A DNA stretch of 64,000 bases, taken from assembly GCA_036362985.1 (NCBI GenBank), contig JAYGXS010000003.1, forward strand, positions 33,495,285 through 33,559,284, written 5' to 3'. Made by a program: the position numbers and the translations under genes. The notes beneath the pieces are model-generated. The model saw nothing but the letters and a program-made list of their open reading frames with translations, was not told the DNA's origin and made no database searches. The DNA comes from Ligula intestinalis (Eukaryota > Platyhelminthes > Cestoda > Diphyllobothriidea > Diphyllobothriidae). Each line of letters opens with the position of its first letter. Position 1 is the first letter of the stretch. Below are positions 48,572-60,009 of this stretch, piece after piece.

Positions 48572-49228
48572 GAGTATACCATCCACTGGTCTTAGTTTGT
48601 ATGATTAATAAATTTAGCGCTCTTAGTAGGGGCATATTACCTCTAGCAGCAGTAGTCCAAAATTAGTAAAATGTGGCACAGCTTTTGGTGAACAGAAGTG
48701 AAAGGGCGAAAACCAAGGAAAGTCCTGATGTGCTTAGGGCCGCAAATATGTAGTTACTCGAAATAGCCTAAAACCAGATTCACAATATGCTGATTTCGAG
48801 GGGATACGAGTAGACGTTCTGCTGGGTCTAAGCTACAGCTAGATACTGTAGTAGGCTTAAAGGTAGTGTATAGTTGGCAAACTTCGCGACATAAATGCAT
48901 AGTAGGACTTGTGCTGTTTATTAAATAACGCTTTATTGAATCCACAAGCTAATCACTGGGTGTCAACTTTTTAAAAAGCCTTATTATAGTATACGTTATA
49001 CTGGCCTTAGAAAGCATGATCACTAGAATTAGCACTTAAGCATGGGCACGTACTTCTAGCAGCAGTATCTTAGTCTGAACCTAGTAGAAACGGACACAGC
49101 CTGATGAATAGAGTTGAGAGGGTGGAAACCAAGGCAAACTCTGCTGTGTTCAGGGCCGCAAACATATAATTACTCGAAATTGTTTGAATCCAGATTCACG
49201 CTCCTTGTTGAGAACAAGGGGGTATGAG
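48572..49228. repeat. diverged tandem direct repeat (two ~240 bp units)
   Basis: Unit 1 (48572-48810) and unit 2 (48986-49228) share, in order, a CTGG(T)CCTTAG block, a TTCTAGCAGCAGTA/CTCTAGCAGCAGTA block, AAACCAAGG, AGGGCCGCAAA, AGTTACTCGAAAT and CCAGATTCAC. No ORF spans them. Confidence 0.65.
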
Positions 49229-49455
49229 CCCCAGGGCTGGCTTTAATCAGCATCACCTCTGCCAAATGATAACGTTAGTGTTAGTACCATTACTATTACG
49301 CTTAGCTATAAAGTAGTAGAAATAGGAGTAGCCGTATCCGTCTCAGCCTCCTCGAGCCTGCATTGACACACACTGAAGGTGAGTGAGGATCTATACTAGA
49401 GAGCTCTTATTTGGCCCTCCGAAAGAATATTGTTCGAGGAAATCTCCGCAATGTA

Positions 49456-49590
49456 GGCGCCTTTGCGCTATATTCCAGGGTAATAAGAGTTATTATCGGT
49501 GATGGAGTTATGATTAAGGACAGGGTTAGAATGAGGGATTGTGCTAACTTCAGTGTTAGGGTTAGAAAACGGGAATAGGTGCCCTTCTTA
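49456..49590. repeat. second TTAGGG-like degenerate tract
   Basis: Starts with the same GCCTTTGCGCTA lead-in as 46560, followed by CAGGGTTAGAATGAGGG and TGTTAGGGTTAG. Confidence 0.5.
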
Positions 49591-50765
49591 GACTTGAGCG
49601 TAATGTCACCTGCATTAAAGAAAGAAGGGACCTTAATATGAACCCCTCTCCAGCTGTGGCGGGGTCATAGAAATGATTTCTAGTCAATGTACTTGCCTGT
49701 CAGACTCTTATTGGATATTCGGAGTGTCTGTAGGCAATGCATATTTGAAGGAATTATCAGTACGCGCAGGCAGCAAGATTGTTTACATTATTTGGGAGGC
49801 CGGGATATGGTACACTGCAAGACCGAAAAACATCGGCCTAATTTGAGGAGGATGAACCTCCGGAATGGACGTCATCGCGAGACCACGATCATATAAATAA
49901 TCGAGGCGACATCGGTACTGACGACTTAGATAGGCCACACAAGTTGAGACGCAATATCTAAACTCTCTTTAACTGCAACTTCCGAAGTGAACGACCTTAA
50001 CGTATAAAGGCGTCAACCTCGTATACAGCTCCACGCAAAGGTCACATAGGAGAACAGAGCTTCTTGTGTTACCTCGACGAACCTGCCCTCTTGTCAACAA
50101 ATTCGCATTAATTGACGCGCCAACCAGTAAAAAGCCTGACTCAGAACCGCAAAAATAAACAATACGGGTGCAACTGGAACAGGAGTTTGGCACCACTCGT
50201 AGATCGTGTGCGCTGGGTGCACGTGCGTCGGTTGACTTATCGTCAGGGGGGTTTGCCGGGCGTTTGGCTGACTGCTAGGCCAGTACTAAAGCTGAAAAAA
50301 AAAACTGTATCCAGCTTTTATTTTGCTTGTTTTCACTTATCGGATTTAAATAACATCGAGGCTTATTGTGGTTATCAACAGAGAGCCTGGACGCCACTGT
50401 CCGCGCAATATACGCGCAAAGATTTTTGGGTTTTTACCCTGGCAGGACCGACAGTAACAGGTACTTACTTAGTGATAAGATAAGACATATCACCGGGCCC
50501 TAGGTGAGATTAGCTCTTCAGTGGGATCGATATCCAAGCGCATCTCCTTCCTAGTTCACCAGACCTGGCCAAATCCAGCCAATCAAGAGCACCATTAAGA
50601 AGTCCCAGTGACGCAAGGAGATATGATCAGGACAGCGCTATCCAACTTCCTCTAATTATTTAAGGACGATTTTCCTGAGTAAAGTGAGCTACTGGTGCGA
50701 GAGAATACTCGGATTCCAGGAATTTCTATTGGTAAAAGAGACATATGGTCGATCACTGGAATGAA

Positions 50766-50813
50766 ATTTATTTTTTCTTGAGCTTTCGAGCTCTTACAAG
50801 AGTGCATCGTCAG
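50766..50813 (-). ncRNA. second hammerhead-core-like motif
   Basis: Minus strand: CTGACGA (50813-50807), a stem CTCTT/AAGAG, then CGAAAGC, and AATAAA 11 bases on. The layout is the same as at 17483-17545: core, short hairpin, GAAA-like box, poly(A) signal. CTGACGA departs from CTGATGA by one base. Confidence 0.3.
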
Positions 50814-51605
50814 AGGTGGAGAAACAGTAACAAATGTGGAAGCTACTTGGGGCGTGTGTACAATAACTAAAATTTTGAGCGTGTAGAAAATCAATAATTG
50901 TGTGTGCTGCCGACTTGCCACTGAGGGCTGTGCTAGCCTGTGCCATTAGGCAAGATCGACAAGTTGAGTGGAAATATTTACAGAAATAGAATCGTCAACA
51001 AAACAAGTAAAAGTTATGGTGGGAGGGATGGGCAATTAAAAAAGTCATAGGAAAAGGGAAGGAGGATGAGAAGAGAGGGATTATGTAGGCTTGGGCGCCA
51101 AATGGCCACGTCAGCATCGAAAGTGGGATGATTTTTGGAGGATGTTGGGCCAATTGATTACGGCGGGCGTCTGGATGTGATCATTTGCAAAAGCGTAAGG
51201 CCCTGTACGCTGGCGCCAATTCGACACATCTATTGACTTATCTGTTGAAGAACTACTTTATTATAGCAAGGGGTGCCTAGCATCCACGGTATGCGGGTCA
51301 CTCTCGAAGGGAGATCTACACACTCCCAGCCACCTACATAATGGCGGATGCGGTGAAGCCGCGAGGGACGGTGAGAAGCTTGCTCCTCCTCCCCTCCTTA
51401 GCAGGTAGCATTGATCAGGAAAGAAAAAAGTCGAAAGAGACGCGTTTATGAGACAAATTGTGTAGAGGGCATTTGCATCCAACAGTAGACAACTTATATT
51501 GTCAGTTGAAACGTCCGTTAATATGACCCGCGACGAAAATCCCCTTCACTTTTGAGTGATCTGATCATGGGGTAACACAGTTTCATACCACATATATATA
51601 TATAT

Positions 51606-52264
51606 ATCAAGGAAATTATCGTGGAAATTATTAGGTGCATGTCATGGAAGTAGGTGGACGGAACATGACGTTTAAGGGTCAGACCCTAGATTTCGATGAA
51701 CATTTTCGTGGAAGACAATCAACTACCGCGGAATAACCTCGCAAATGTCCATTCTACAAAAGAGTAGCACTACAAGCAGTGTGGATTCTATATGACAATA
51801 ATGTTAGAGCGTACTTCCACATAGATACTAGCTAAAAGCCCAGACACATGTTTCTCCGATGTTTTTGCTACTGCATGATACTGCAACGAGGGGTTCGGCT
51901 CCTCAGTAGGTCCCCCAACGTTCTCTATGCGGTTTCTAGTATATGACCATTTCCGACGTTATTCCGCGGTAGTTGATTGTCTTCGACGAAATGTTCATCG
52001 AAATCTAGGGTCTGACACTTAAGAGTCATGTCCCGTCCACGTACTTCCATGTCAGGCATCTAATAGTTTCCGCGATTATTTCCTTGATTATTATCTAGAG
52101 GTCATATACTAGAAACCGCAAAGAGAACGTTGGGGGACCTACTGAGGAGCCGAACCCCTCGTTGCTGTATCATGCAGTAGCAGAAACATCGGCGAAACAC
52201 GTGTCTGGGCTTTTAGCTCGTATCTATGCGGAAGTATGGTATTATATTATTGTCATTTATATGA
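51606..52264. repeat. interleaved inverted repeats A-B-A'-B'
   Basis: A (51606-51748) is inverted as A' (51948-52090). Shared words include CAACTACCGCGGAATAA, CATTTTCG, CGATGAACAT, GGGTCAGACCCTAGATTTCG and GGAAGTA. B (51785-51948) is inverted as B' (52100-52264). Shared words include ACCTACTGAGGAGCCGAACC, CCTCGTTG, CAGACAC and GCTAAAAGCCC. B and A' abut. The order A-B-A'-B' is not a simple hairpin (A-B-B'-A'). Confidence 0.85.
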
Positions 52265-52268
52265 ATTA

Positions 52269-52764
52269 ATGCAGGTGTTTCACCGATCTACTCAAGGAAC
52301 AATTAAGTTCCGCTTTGCCAAGGAGCTCGCAACGCAAACCCTCAATGACCGTCCCATAGTGAAAAAGGTGATATGACGAAGAAGTGGATCCGACAGAGCA
52401 AAGGGAGATCGGAATGGCCATTTCTGGCTTATTAGCCGTCATCAGCCAGTCATACCCAATCTCGAGGGTTGGCACCCCTTGCGTTGCAAGCGTTGCGAGC
52501 TCCTTGGCAAGGCGGAACTTAATTGTTCCTTGAGTAGATCGGTGAAACACCTGCATTCATTCATCATATTCCCGATCACAACCGACAAAGCAGGGGAGCC
52601 GCGGACTAGAGGCAGCGTCTCTATCGCAATGACCGAAGGTCCCGGGTTCAAATCTTGGGGGTGCCAACCCTCGAGATTGGGTATGACTGGCTGATGACGG
52701 CTAATAAGCCAGAAATGGGCATTCCGGTCTCCCTTTGCTCTGTCGGATCCACTTCTTCATATAT
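52269..52764. repeat. second interleaved inverted repeat C-D-C'-D'
   Basis: C (52269-52336) and C' (52491-52558) match almost perfectly in inverse orientation (AGGTGTTTCACCGATCTACT, CAAGGAACAATTAAGTTCCG). D (52371-52480) and D' (52656-52764) do the same (GGATCCGACAGAGCAAAGGG, CTTATTAGCCGTCATCAGCC). The order is again interleaved. The bases before D' include CCCGGGTTCAAATCTTG, which resembles a pol III B box. Confidence 0.9.
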
Positions 52765-53689
52765 TTATGCATAAACATGAGTATACTTCATCTGCTTTAG
52801 TTGCTTTGGATCAGTTTAAAGCGGAGGATTTGAATTGGCTTCGTGCATTCAAGTGAAACGGCATCGAGCTGTAGTGGACTTACTGGCAAGCGTAGCAAAT
52901 ATGAATATCCGCTCTGAGGAAGCAACCCGGACAATAGAGTTTTCCTCTGAAGAACCGTTCGTCTCCAAGCACTGTCTCATCGCACGCGTAACAACTAAAA
53001 GATGTAAAGAAAACATAACTCAAATTTTGGGAGATCCCTCAGTCCTGTAGGGGTTGCAGAAGGCAGACATTGTTATTTTATTTCAGCTTTGGAGAGTGTC
53101 ACCCCTTGAAACTGACAGTGGCATGACAAAACACAAAGAACCGAGTTTCTGACACGAGATCGTTTAAAATATTCTGACGGTTTATTATGCACTACAGTCA
53201 TAGCAATTGTTTAGTTGTCAGTATGGGTTCTTTTGCAACAATTCAGTCAAAGTATGGTTTTTGTGAGAGGTTAAAATTTAGGGAAAGTGACTGAAATGTG
53301 TATGTGCGTTTCACATTAACATGCTCACGACTTAAGTGGGCTCAGCGGGCTAATTATTCATTTTTTACCCTTGATCGCAGAGTGACTCACGACAGTCATT
53401 TAAATATCCCAATTCAAACCTTTTTTATGGCAAAAATAAGTAAATAGGACGAATAGGATGAGAGGATCAATAGATGGTTAGAGTGCAGGCCCGTGGTCCT
53501 TAGGCGTTTGAAGTCAAAAAAGCCAATGTGCAAATGATGAGAATTTAACTAACAGTTAGTCGCTTGGGTGTTAACGGATGATGAGCCAGAGTTGGCTGCT
53601 ACAGTAGACATCGCATATGTCAGAACGCACCGCAGTCATTGGATATAAATTAAAGGTGACACTGTTAATCAAAAACACAATACGATATT

Positions 53690-54360
53690 GCAGTAATGAT
53701 GGTTTGCTCAAGAGAGAACTAGCGTATTTGTACAAATTCTTCCGGGCCAACGGATATCCGAAAGCTTTGTCAAAAATTGCCTAAGACGTCGGGGTCAAGC
53801 ACAAAACCTCTCACTCAATGGCGATATAGTGCCACGGGCATTTTACTCTCTATCCTACATAAATGGAATGTGAGAAACCATCTCTCGGTAACTAAGTCGT
53901 TTTGGCACCTCCGTCGCCCACAAGCCCGCATCTTCACTGCGCGCAAGCCTATGTCGAGTAAAGGACCCTATACCCGTGGAACAACTAAGTAACTTCATTT
54001 ACCGTATACCGTGCGCCGATTGCCCTTGTGTTTATATTGGCCAAACAGGCCAACGCCTTGAAACTCGCATCAAGGAACATAAGTCAACCGTTCACCGAAG
54101 GGCATCATTTATCACTCGTATTTGCTCACTCCCTTAAATGCAATCACCGATTCAATAGGGATGGCACCGAGGTGATCGCCATGGCTAATACGAGGCAAGC
54201 GAGAGAATTCATCGATCGTGGCACTCGAGCCCGGCTAGTATTAACAGACACGTAGAGCGTGACTCACACTATACCGGTTTTCGCGCATGTTCGACTAAGC
54301 TGGGCCCAGCCTGAAGCAACAGCAGGCTGTCCGTGCTCGGTCAAGTTAAATTTCACTGAC
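53690..54360 (+). mobile_element. Penelope-like relic: linker + GIY-YIG endonuclease
   Basis: ELAYLYKFFRANGYPKA (53725) is the end of the RT. Broken linker sequence follows. Then (53980-54070) NFIYRIPCADCPCVYIGQTG and QRLETRIKEHKS carry an intact GIY-YIG-type motif with the catalytic Arg and EH. After a frameshift near 54085 come HSLKCNHRFNRDGTEVIAMA and NTRQAREF. The GIY-YIG motif is the best preserved in the window, but the frame is broken. Confidence 0.8.
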
Positions 54361-57172
54361 TCTGAACCAGTCCCCCCTCCCCCGAATAAGTGGCACACAG
54401 TCCAAACGTTAAGATCTCCATCTCCTCACCAACACAAACTATCGCCGCAGGAGTCACGTCAACATAACACTCTCACCCAATCCCACCCCGTTCGTTGTAA
54501 TTTCTGCCCCCAAAACCTCTAGTGCGACATTCCCAGCCCTCAATTTTCATTAAGTCTGACGACGAACAAGTGATACCTGTTCGAAAATTCATGAGCACAA
54601 CTCGATTTTCCGGAGATCTTCTTTCATTCAACAATACGATTTGTCATTTGCCGTAAAATATTATAATTTTAACCAGAGTTTGTGACTATTTTCAAAAGCT
54701 CACCATTTTTCATGCAGCCCTACCACTAAGTTTCATCACAATCATTGCAAAGAAATCTAAAGATATAGAAAAAAGAAATCTTCTACTGTCGTTTCACACA
54801 TTTCCACTCAATCCACCCCACAACAGCGAAAATATACATATTACTTTCTGTATTTCAGAATTAAAAGCACTTTTTCTTAGACATCTTCGATGTTCTGCTT
54901 TGTCCTTCAAAAAGGATATCTACAGTAAGTAGCATTACCAATGTTCTGAATAAACGCAAGTTTATACTCCATGATGCATTTGCTCAAATGAATAAGTCTA
55001 CGCCTATTCATATTGCTTATAGATATTCATTGTATTGGACTGAGCGTTTCAGATTTCCGGTTTAGCGTATATTTTAAAAAGGGTTAAATGCGGGTGAAAC
55101 CATGACTTTCCTCTGAAATAAATGTTCTCGGTATGTTGCAACTGAGTTTCGTAAATTCCCGTGAATGATCTAAACCAACTTCACGCAAAGTATTTTTACA
55201 AATGAGCAGTTTTAAAATACTAGGCAACAGGCCGTTGCTAAGGTACGTAGTTCACAAAGCAGTTTAACAATTGTGTACGCATTCCTGAAACGATGTCAGG
55301 GTTTTCCACGATATAAGAGATAAACCAGAGAACTGATCGCCTACGAAGGACCCGTTCTCATCCAAATACAAGAATTTAGTAAACATGTCCAATGAGTATA
55401 TACCACTATCGTTTCCGGTTAACTTTAACTGTTCTCTTCTGAGGTACGCTGACTTGAACTAGCAGAGGTTTTTCCATCAAACTTTATCGATATCAGAACT
55501 GGGTACTGAAGAACTTCTTTAAGATAAATGGTATATACGTATGCAAAATAAGCAAATAGATATATTAGTGATCTAGTGGATAATGCATTTATTCATGTTT
55601 AAGTTTGAATCAAGTTTTTAGGGTTTGGCATCATGTTTAAAGGGATAAAAATCTTCGGGCTGCCTATAGACTATAGTCTACTTGGAGAATGCCCAAAATA
55701 CCTGAAAATCTATTGAATTGTTTTGATTTTTTGGGGATATTATAACTGCTGTACTGTCTTTGTAATTTAGTTCGACGGCGCGACAATAAATTATCTTGCA
55801 AAGGTTCCTGATCTTTTTTCCCATAGTTGGATATTCTGGATGGCGTCCGCACTTCAGTAACAATTTCTCGTCCCCACATGTGACCAATACAAAAATGCCA
55901 CGAAGACTGGAACAGCTATAAGGGAAGTCTGTTTACATCGAACTGGCAGATAAGGGACAGCCTCAGTTGAACGAAACTAGTTGCGTTTTCCGGTGTTGTT
56001 TGTTTGGTCGAGGTTAAAAAGCCTTCTTTTCGAAATCATGCTGTTTAGCTGGATCAACGTTTGAAAGCATGAGGTTTTTCTTCTAAAAAATCTGGTGCAA
56101 TCAGATTTCCATCGAAGATATTTGTTCCTTACGACAACTCTTAGCCTTAGATTTACGACCCTTCCTTCTGCAAAGGAAACAATGTGATTAAATTTCTTTA
56201 CTTAACTAGTCGTTAAATTTTGAAATGTTATTGCCCTTTTATATCCAATTTTACCCAAGTCTACCATATTTCAGTGAGTGATACATTTTAGGATTAAGTC
56301 ATCCTGATTGATAACAGCTTTTTAGCCATCCAAAATTTTAAAACACCTCATAATTACACATTTTTCTAAAATCGAAGTATAAACTTTTTTAAAGAAAGCG
56401 TTATTTCCTATCAAACGAGTACGTGAAAAAATATTTTCGTGTATGTTTCCTTTAAAATATACTTGAATTTATAAAGGCAGACAAGTCTATGATAAAAAGG
56501 CATACTAGTTAAGTGGCCATTTCTAAACAATCTGCTTTTTGTAAGCGGTCAGAAAGAAGCATCTTAAAGAGCCGTAATTTTGGCGTGAATGAAAAGTCTT
56601 GAGATTAGACTGTGCGATAATCAGTATGGCAAACCTATTTAATGATGTTTTGCGAGTGATGTTTTGCGAGTGATTACCATTCTTTCTAAAATTGCCGCAT
56701 TTAGCTTGCAGCACTCGCCATACTCTATCGAAATTATTGAAGTTTTATCCATGGATAAGTGCGTCATGTAAAAATAACGGGCCCGCATAACTTCGATCTT
56801 TCATTTAGCTCAGAGTATATTCTGTATGACCACTGTTTACACCAGTTCATTTGCAACGTACTAAAGTGCGTGCAAAATAAATATAGACATCGGATGGCAT
56901 ACGTTTCAAGTACTTAATTCCTCAATTTAGTACTTTTCATGCGTTATTGAATGTTTCCTGAATATATCTAAGGAGGAAAAAAATTGAGGTGTTTTGACTG
57001 GAGTGGCACTTCTGTCTTATAGCTGGAAATATGATTTGTTAATATGGCCTGCCAATATGAGAATCTCAAATTGTTTTCAAAATGCAAAGATTGTGCTCAC
57101 CGGTCATCGAATAGTCCTGTGTACGCATCTACCGGCTGTCTGTGATTTATCAAAGCACTTCGATTTCCTGAC
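54361..57172. other. AT-rich stretch, no supported gene
   Basis: No motif or splice-bounded frame that I can support. Confidence 0.4.
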
Positions 57173-57383
57173 CTTGTAAATAAATTAGTGAAAGTCGCAG
57201 AAAACTCATCCAGCTTATAAGTGTAAGTGGCCCTCGCGGCCGCCCGAATGCAGGCTTTTTCTTCAACTTCCAGTTGTTGCTTGAGTTCCCGAAGAACTCG
57301 AGAAAAGCCGTTAGACCATTTTCGATAGTCGGTACTGCGCCCAGCCCCAGAGCTCATCAGGCAACTTGAGAGCAATGACGCGG
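57173..57383 (-). CDS. candidate internal exon of an unidentified gene
   Basis: Open on the minus strand, bounded by a pyrimidine-rich acceptor (TTTTTTACCCAACAG) and a donor AAG|GTCAGG. It is clearly GC-richer than the AT-rich surroundings. It encodes a charged, probably helical peptide with YRKWSNGFSRVLRELKQQLE and EKACIRAAARATYTYKLDEF. I do not recognise the family. It is on the same strand as the LIM gene but shows no LIM cysteines. It could also be a chance frame. Confidence 0.35.
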
Positions 57384-59760
57384 CTGTTGGGTAAAAAACT
57401 GAAGCAATGATCCTACTCGGCTGCCTAATCGCGTGGCGCATTTTTGGGATCTTGATGATTGCGAGTTTTTAATGGTTGGCTGCCCCTTAGGTCATTAGAA
57501 TGTTTTTCTTATGTGGGAGTAAATTCCACGCTGACCTCTCTAAGGCCGAATGAAAAATTAATGACCTAAAAGTACAGCAAGAATAGGGAAAATATAGAAA
57601 AATTGAATTTACCATCATTTTTATGTCTTCACGGTGACTTGTTGGATTTAAAGATTCTAATTTATTTTTGCCTTCTCAATATTATAGAGAATAACACACT
57701 GTTATTTTTTGATTAAGAGTTATTTTATACCTTACCTTTTAAACTTTGTATGTCGGTACTTTCACTGTCTTCCTGATCAAAATGTTAAAGTTTACGCACT
57801 TTACTGATTAAGAAGGATTGCACTGCGTTTGCATTTTGGGAATATGGGCTGATTTTATCACCCGCGTCTCATAAGGACCTGAGGTTCAGTGCCGTTCTTC
57901 AACTATTTTTATAAATGATGTCAAAATAAATTCGTTGCACATCAAGTCAAAAACATTTCTTACTATGTTTTTGTTTGAGTTTGACATTAGTAATTTAGGC
58001 TTTAATATTTTTTTAATTCCCCGACTCACTTAGGAAATTGTGCTTGTCAGACGTATGCACGGTTATCGTATTTTGCTTTGATTTCTTACAAAAGTTTTTA
58101 ACGCTATTTATATATATATCACTGGTTGGTGTTACAATTTAAGAGAATCGTTACAGGGAAAAATATGATTGTGGTAATTGGTCTCAGGAAAAGGATTGGG
58201 TTTGTAGTTTTAAACTTTACGCTAAAATGAATATGCAAACCACCGTTTAAATTAAGGTGTATTAATTAATAATTTTATAAACCAGAGTAAAGTCTTCCTT
58301 TATAGACAAGAATCCGGTGAATACGTATAATCTTATAAGATAAGTACAAATAGTGACTTTTTCAACACACTTGAAAATTAAAGAACGGTTAAACATGCAC
58401 CACAAATCACTGAAAAAGTGCATGTTTATTGTATACACTGTTATTTCCTATGCAATCCACTAAGGCAGTGGAATACAGTTAATAAGATGTCGTACTACCC
58501 TGTAAACACTGAACGTGGAGGATATTCCTTGATTACCAATTTTTAAAATTCAACTGAATAATCTCTTCTAGTCGAGAGCATAAGAAAATACTTCGACAAA
58601 CGTGTATTGACTGTTACTGTGGTTTTGTAACCTATGATCAGTTGTTTGAAAATGCTTAGTTTGACAGTTACTAAGACTGACGTTATTTGAAGAAATCCTG
58701 TCAATATAGCTTTCTTTCACAAACCCTTTTTATCTAAGTTGCGTTTTATAAACAATACGTTGCAACAAAACAGTATGTTACTAGCTTGTTGACAACAATT
58801 TATGTGCTTCTGTCTACCATGAACATAGAAAACGTTTTTACGCTGATGATCTCGATAAGCCCCTCATTTTGGAGTATGCGCAGTTGACCGTGCGTCTTAT
58901 TATGGGTCAAACCAGTCTAGTTCCAGCAGTTGCCTTACTTCAAGTGAAGCTGCAGCGTTTAGTTCAATAAAAGAGGTTAGAAGTTACCGGAAATCGCTTC
59001 TGAATTCTGTCCTCGCATTCAAATAGGAACTCATAATTGACTTTCACACGATAAACCCAATATCTTTTTCGACAAAATAACACACGAAACAATAAAAAAA
59101 ACATTTCCGGAAACAATCGTCTTTATAGACAAACATGTCTCATAAATGAGAAGGTCATTCCAAGTAAAAAATTGGCACCATAGTACGACTTTATGCACGA
59201 AGGATCAAGCAAAATGTCAAAAAAATCCACTGAGTGAGCCTAAGAAAAACAGTTTGCCGATAGTATTTTTTAGAAGAAAGATATCGTAAAAGCGTTATCT
59301 TGAATAAAGGGGTACGTTGTGAGCACTCTTTTATAACAATAGCACCTGAATTTTTCAGTCAAACGTTAGACAGGAAAGTTTTAACGCGTGCAGAAAAGGA
59401 ACCACCGAATCAAATATGCAGTAAACGTCCTACGTTCAATTAACTTTGAAGAAATAATTACTTAAAATAGAATCTTCTTGGTATACCACGGGAAAGATAC
59501 TTCTCTCACTTGAGGCCAGGTGTACGTTACAACTAAGATTCGGAAAAAAATAAGGTATAGTTTAATTTTCAGTTTAGTTTTACAACACGGGAGCAAGGTT
59601 CTTTCCTGAAATTTCACACACGATCAACTGTTGATAAGTATATGTAGGTTAAACGACACGCGGTCCGACGCGGCTGTGCAGGACTGACATGCAAACTTCT
59701 GCTGTTCTCGGTACATTTCGATTGAGCTTTTCTCGATAATATATGATTTTGCCTGTATCA
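57384..59760. other. AT-rich stretch, no supported gene
   Basis: No coding or repeat signal that I can defend. Confidence 0.4.
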
Positions 59761-59862
59761 GGTCTATGTCTGATGAAGAAACTGAAATTTTGGAATACCT
59801 TTCTATTACTGATAACGGGGTGGTTCACACAACCAAAAATCAAAATCCGATGGTGGGCTGTT

Positions 59863-60003
59863 TGTCTTGTGTATGCTGGCGAAGATCGTTACATTTAATT
59901 GGTGCGATAAAGGTGCCTGGTAGATTTCTTCCACATTTTCAGACAGTGCGTTGCCTTATAAGTCGGACCGGTAAGCGGACGCGACTGCAGCTGGGAATTA
60001 GCA
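59863..60003 (+). repeat. dispersed repeat R2, copy 1
   Basis: Aligns by eye with 63253-63378: CTTGTGTATGCTGGCGAAG / CTTGCGTAGGCTGACGAAG, GATAAAGGTGCCTGGTAGAT / GATAAATGTGCTGGACAGAT, GTTGCCTT and GCGCGACTGCAGCTG-like ends. A CTGATGA at 59770 with a following GAATACC lies upstream. Confidence 0.6.
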
Positions 60004-60009
60004 GAATTC

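Noticed and set aside
52590..52660. tRNA gene suggested by a GGTTCAAATC B-box-like word
   Set aside because: No cloverleaf stems or A box at the right distance. It lies in the interleaved repeat cluster.
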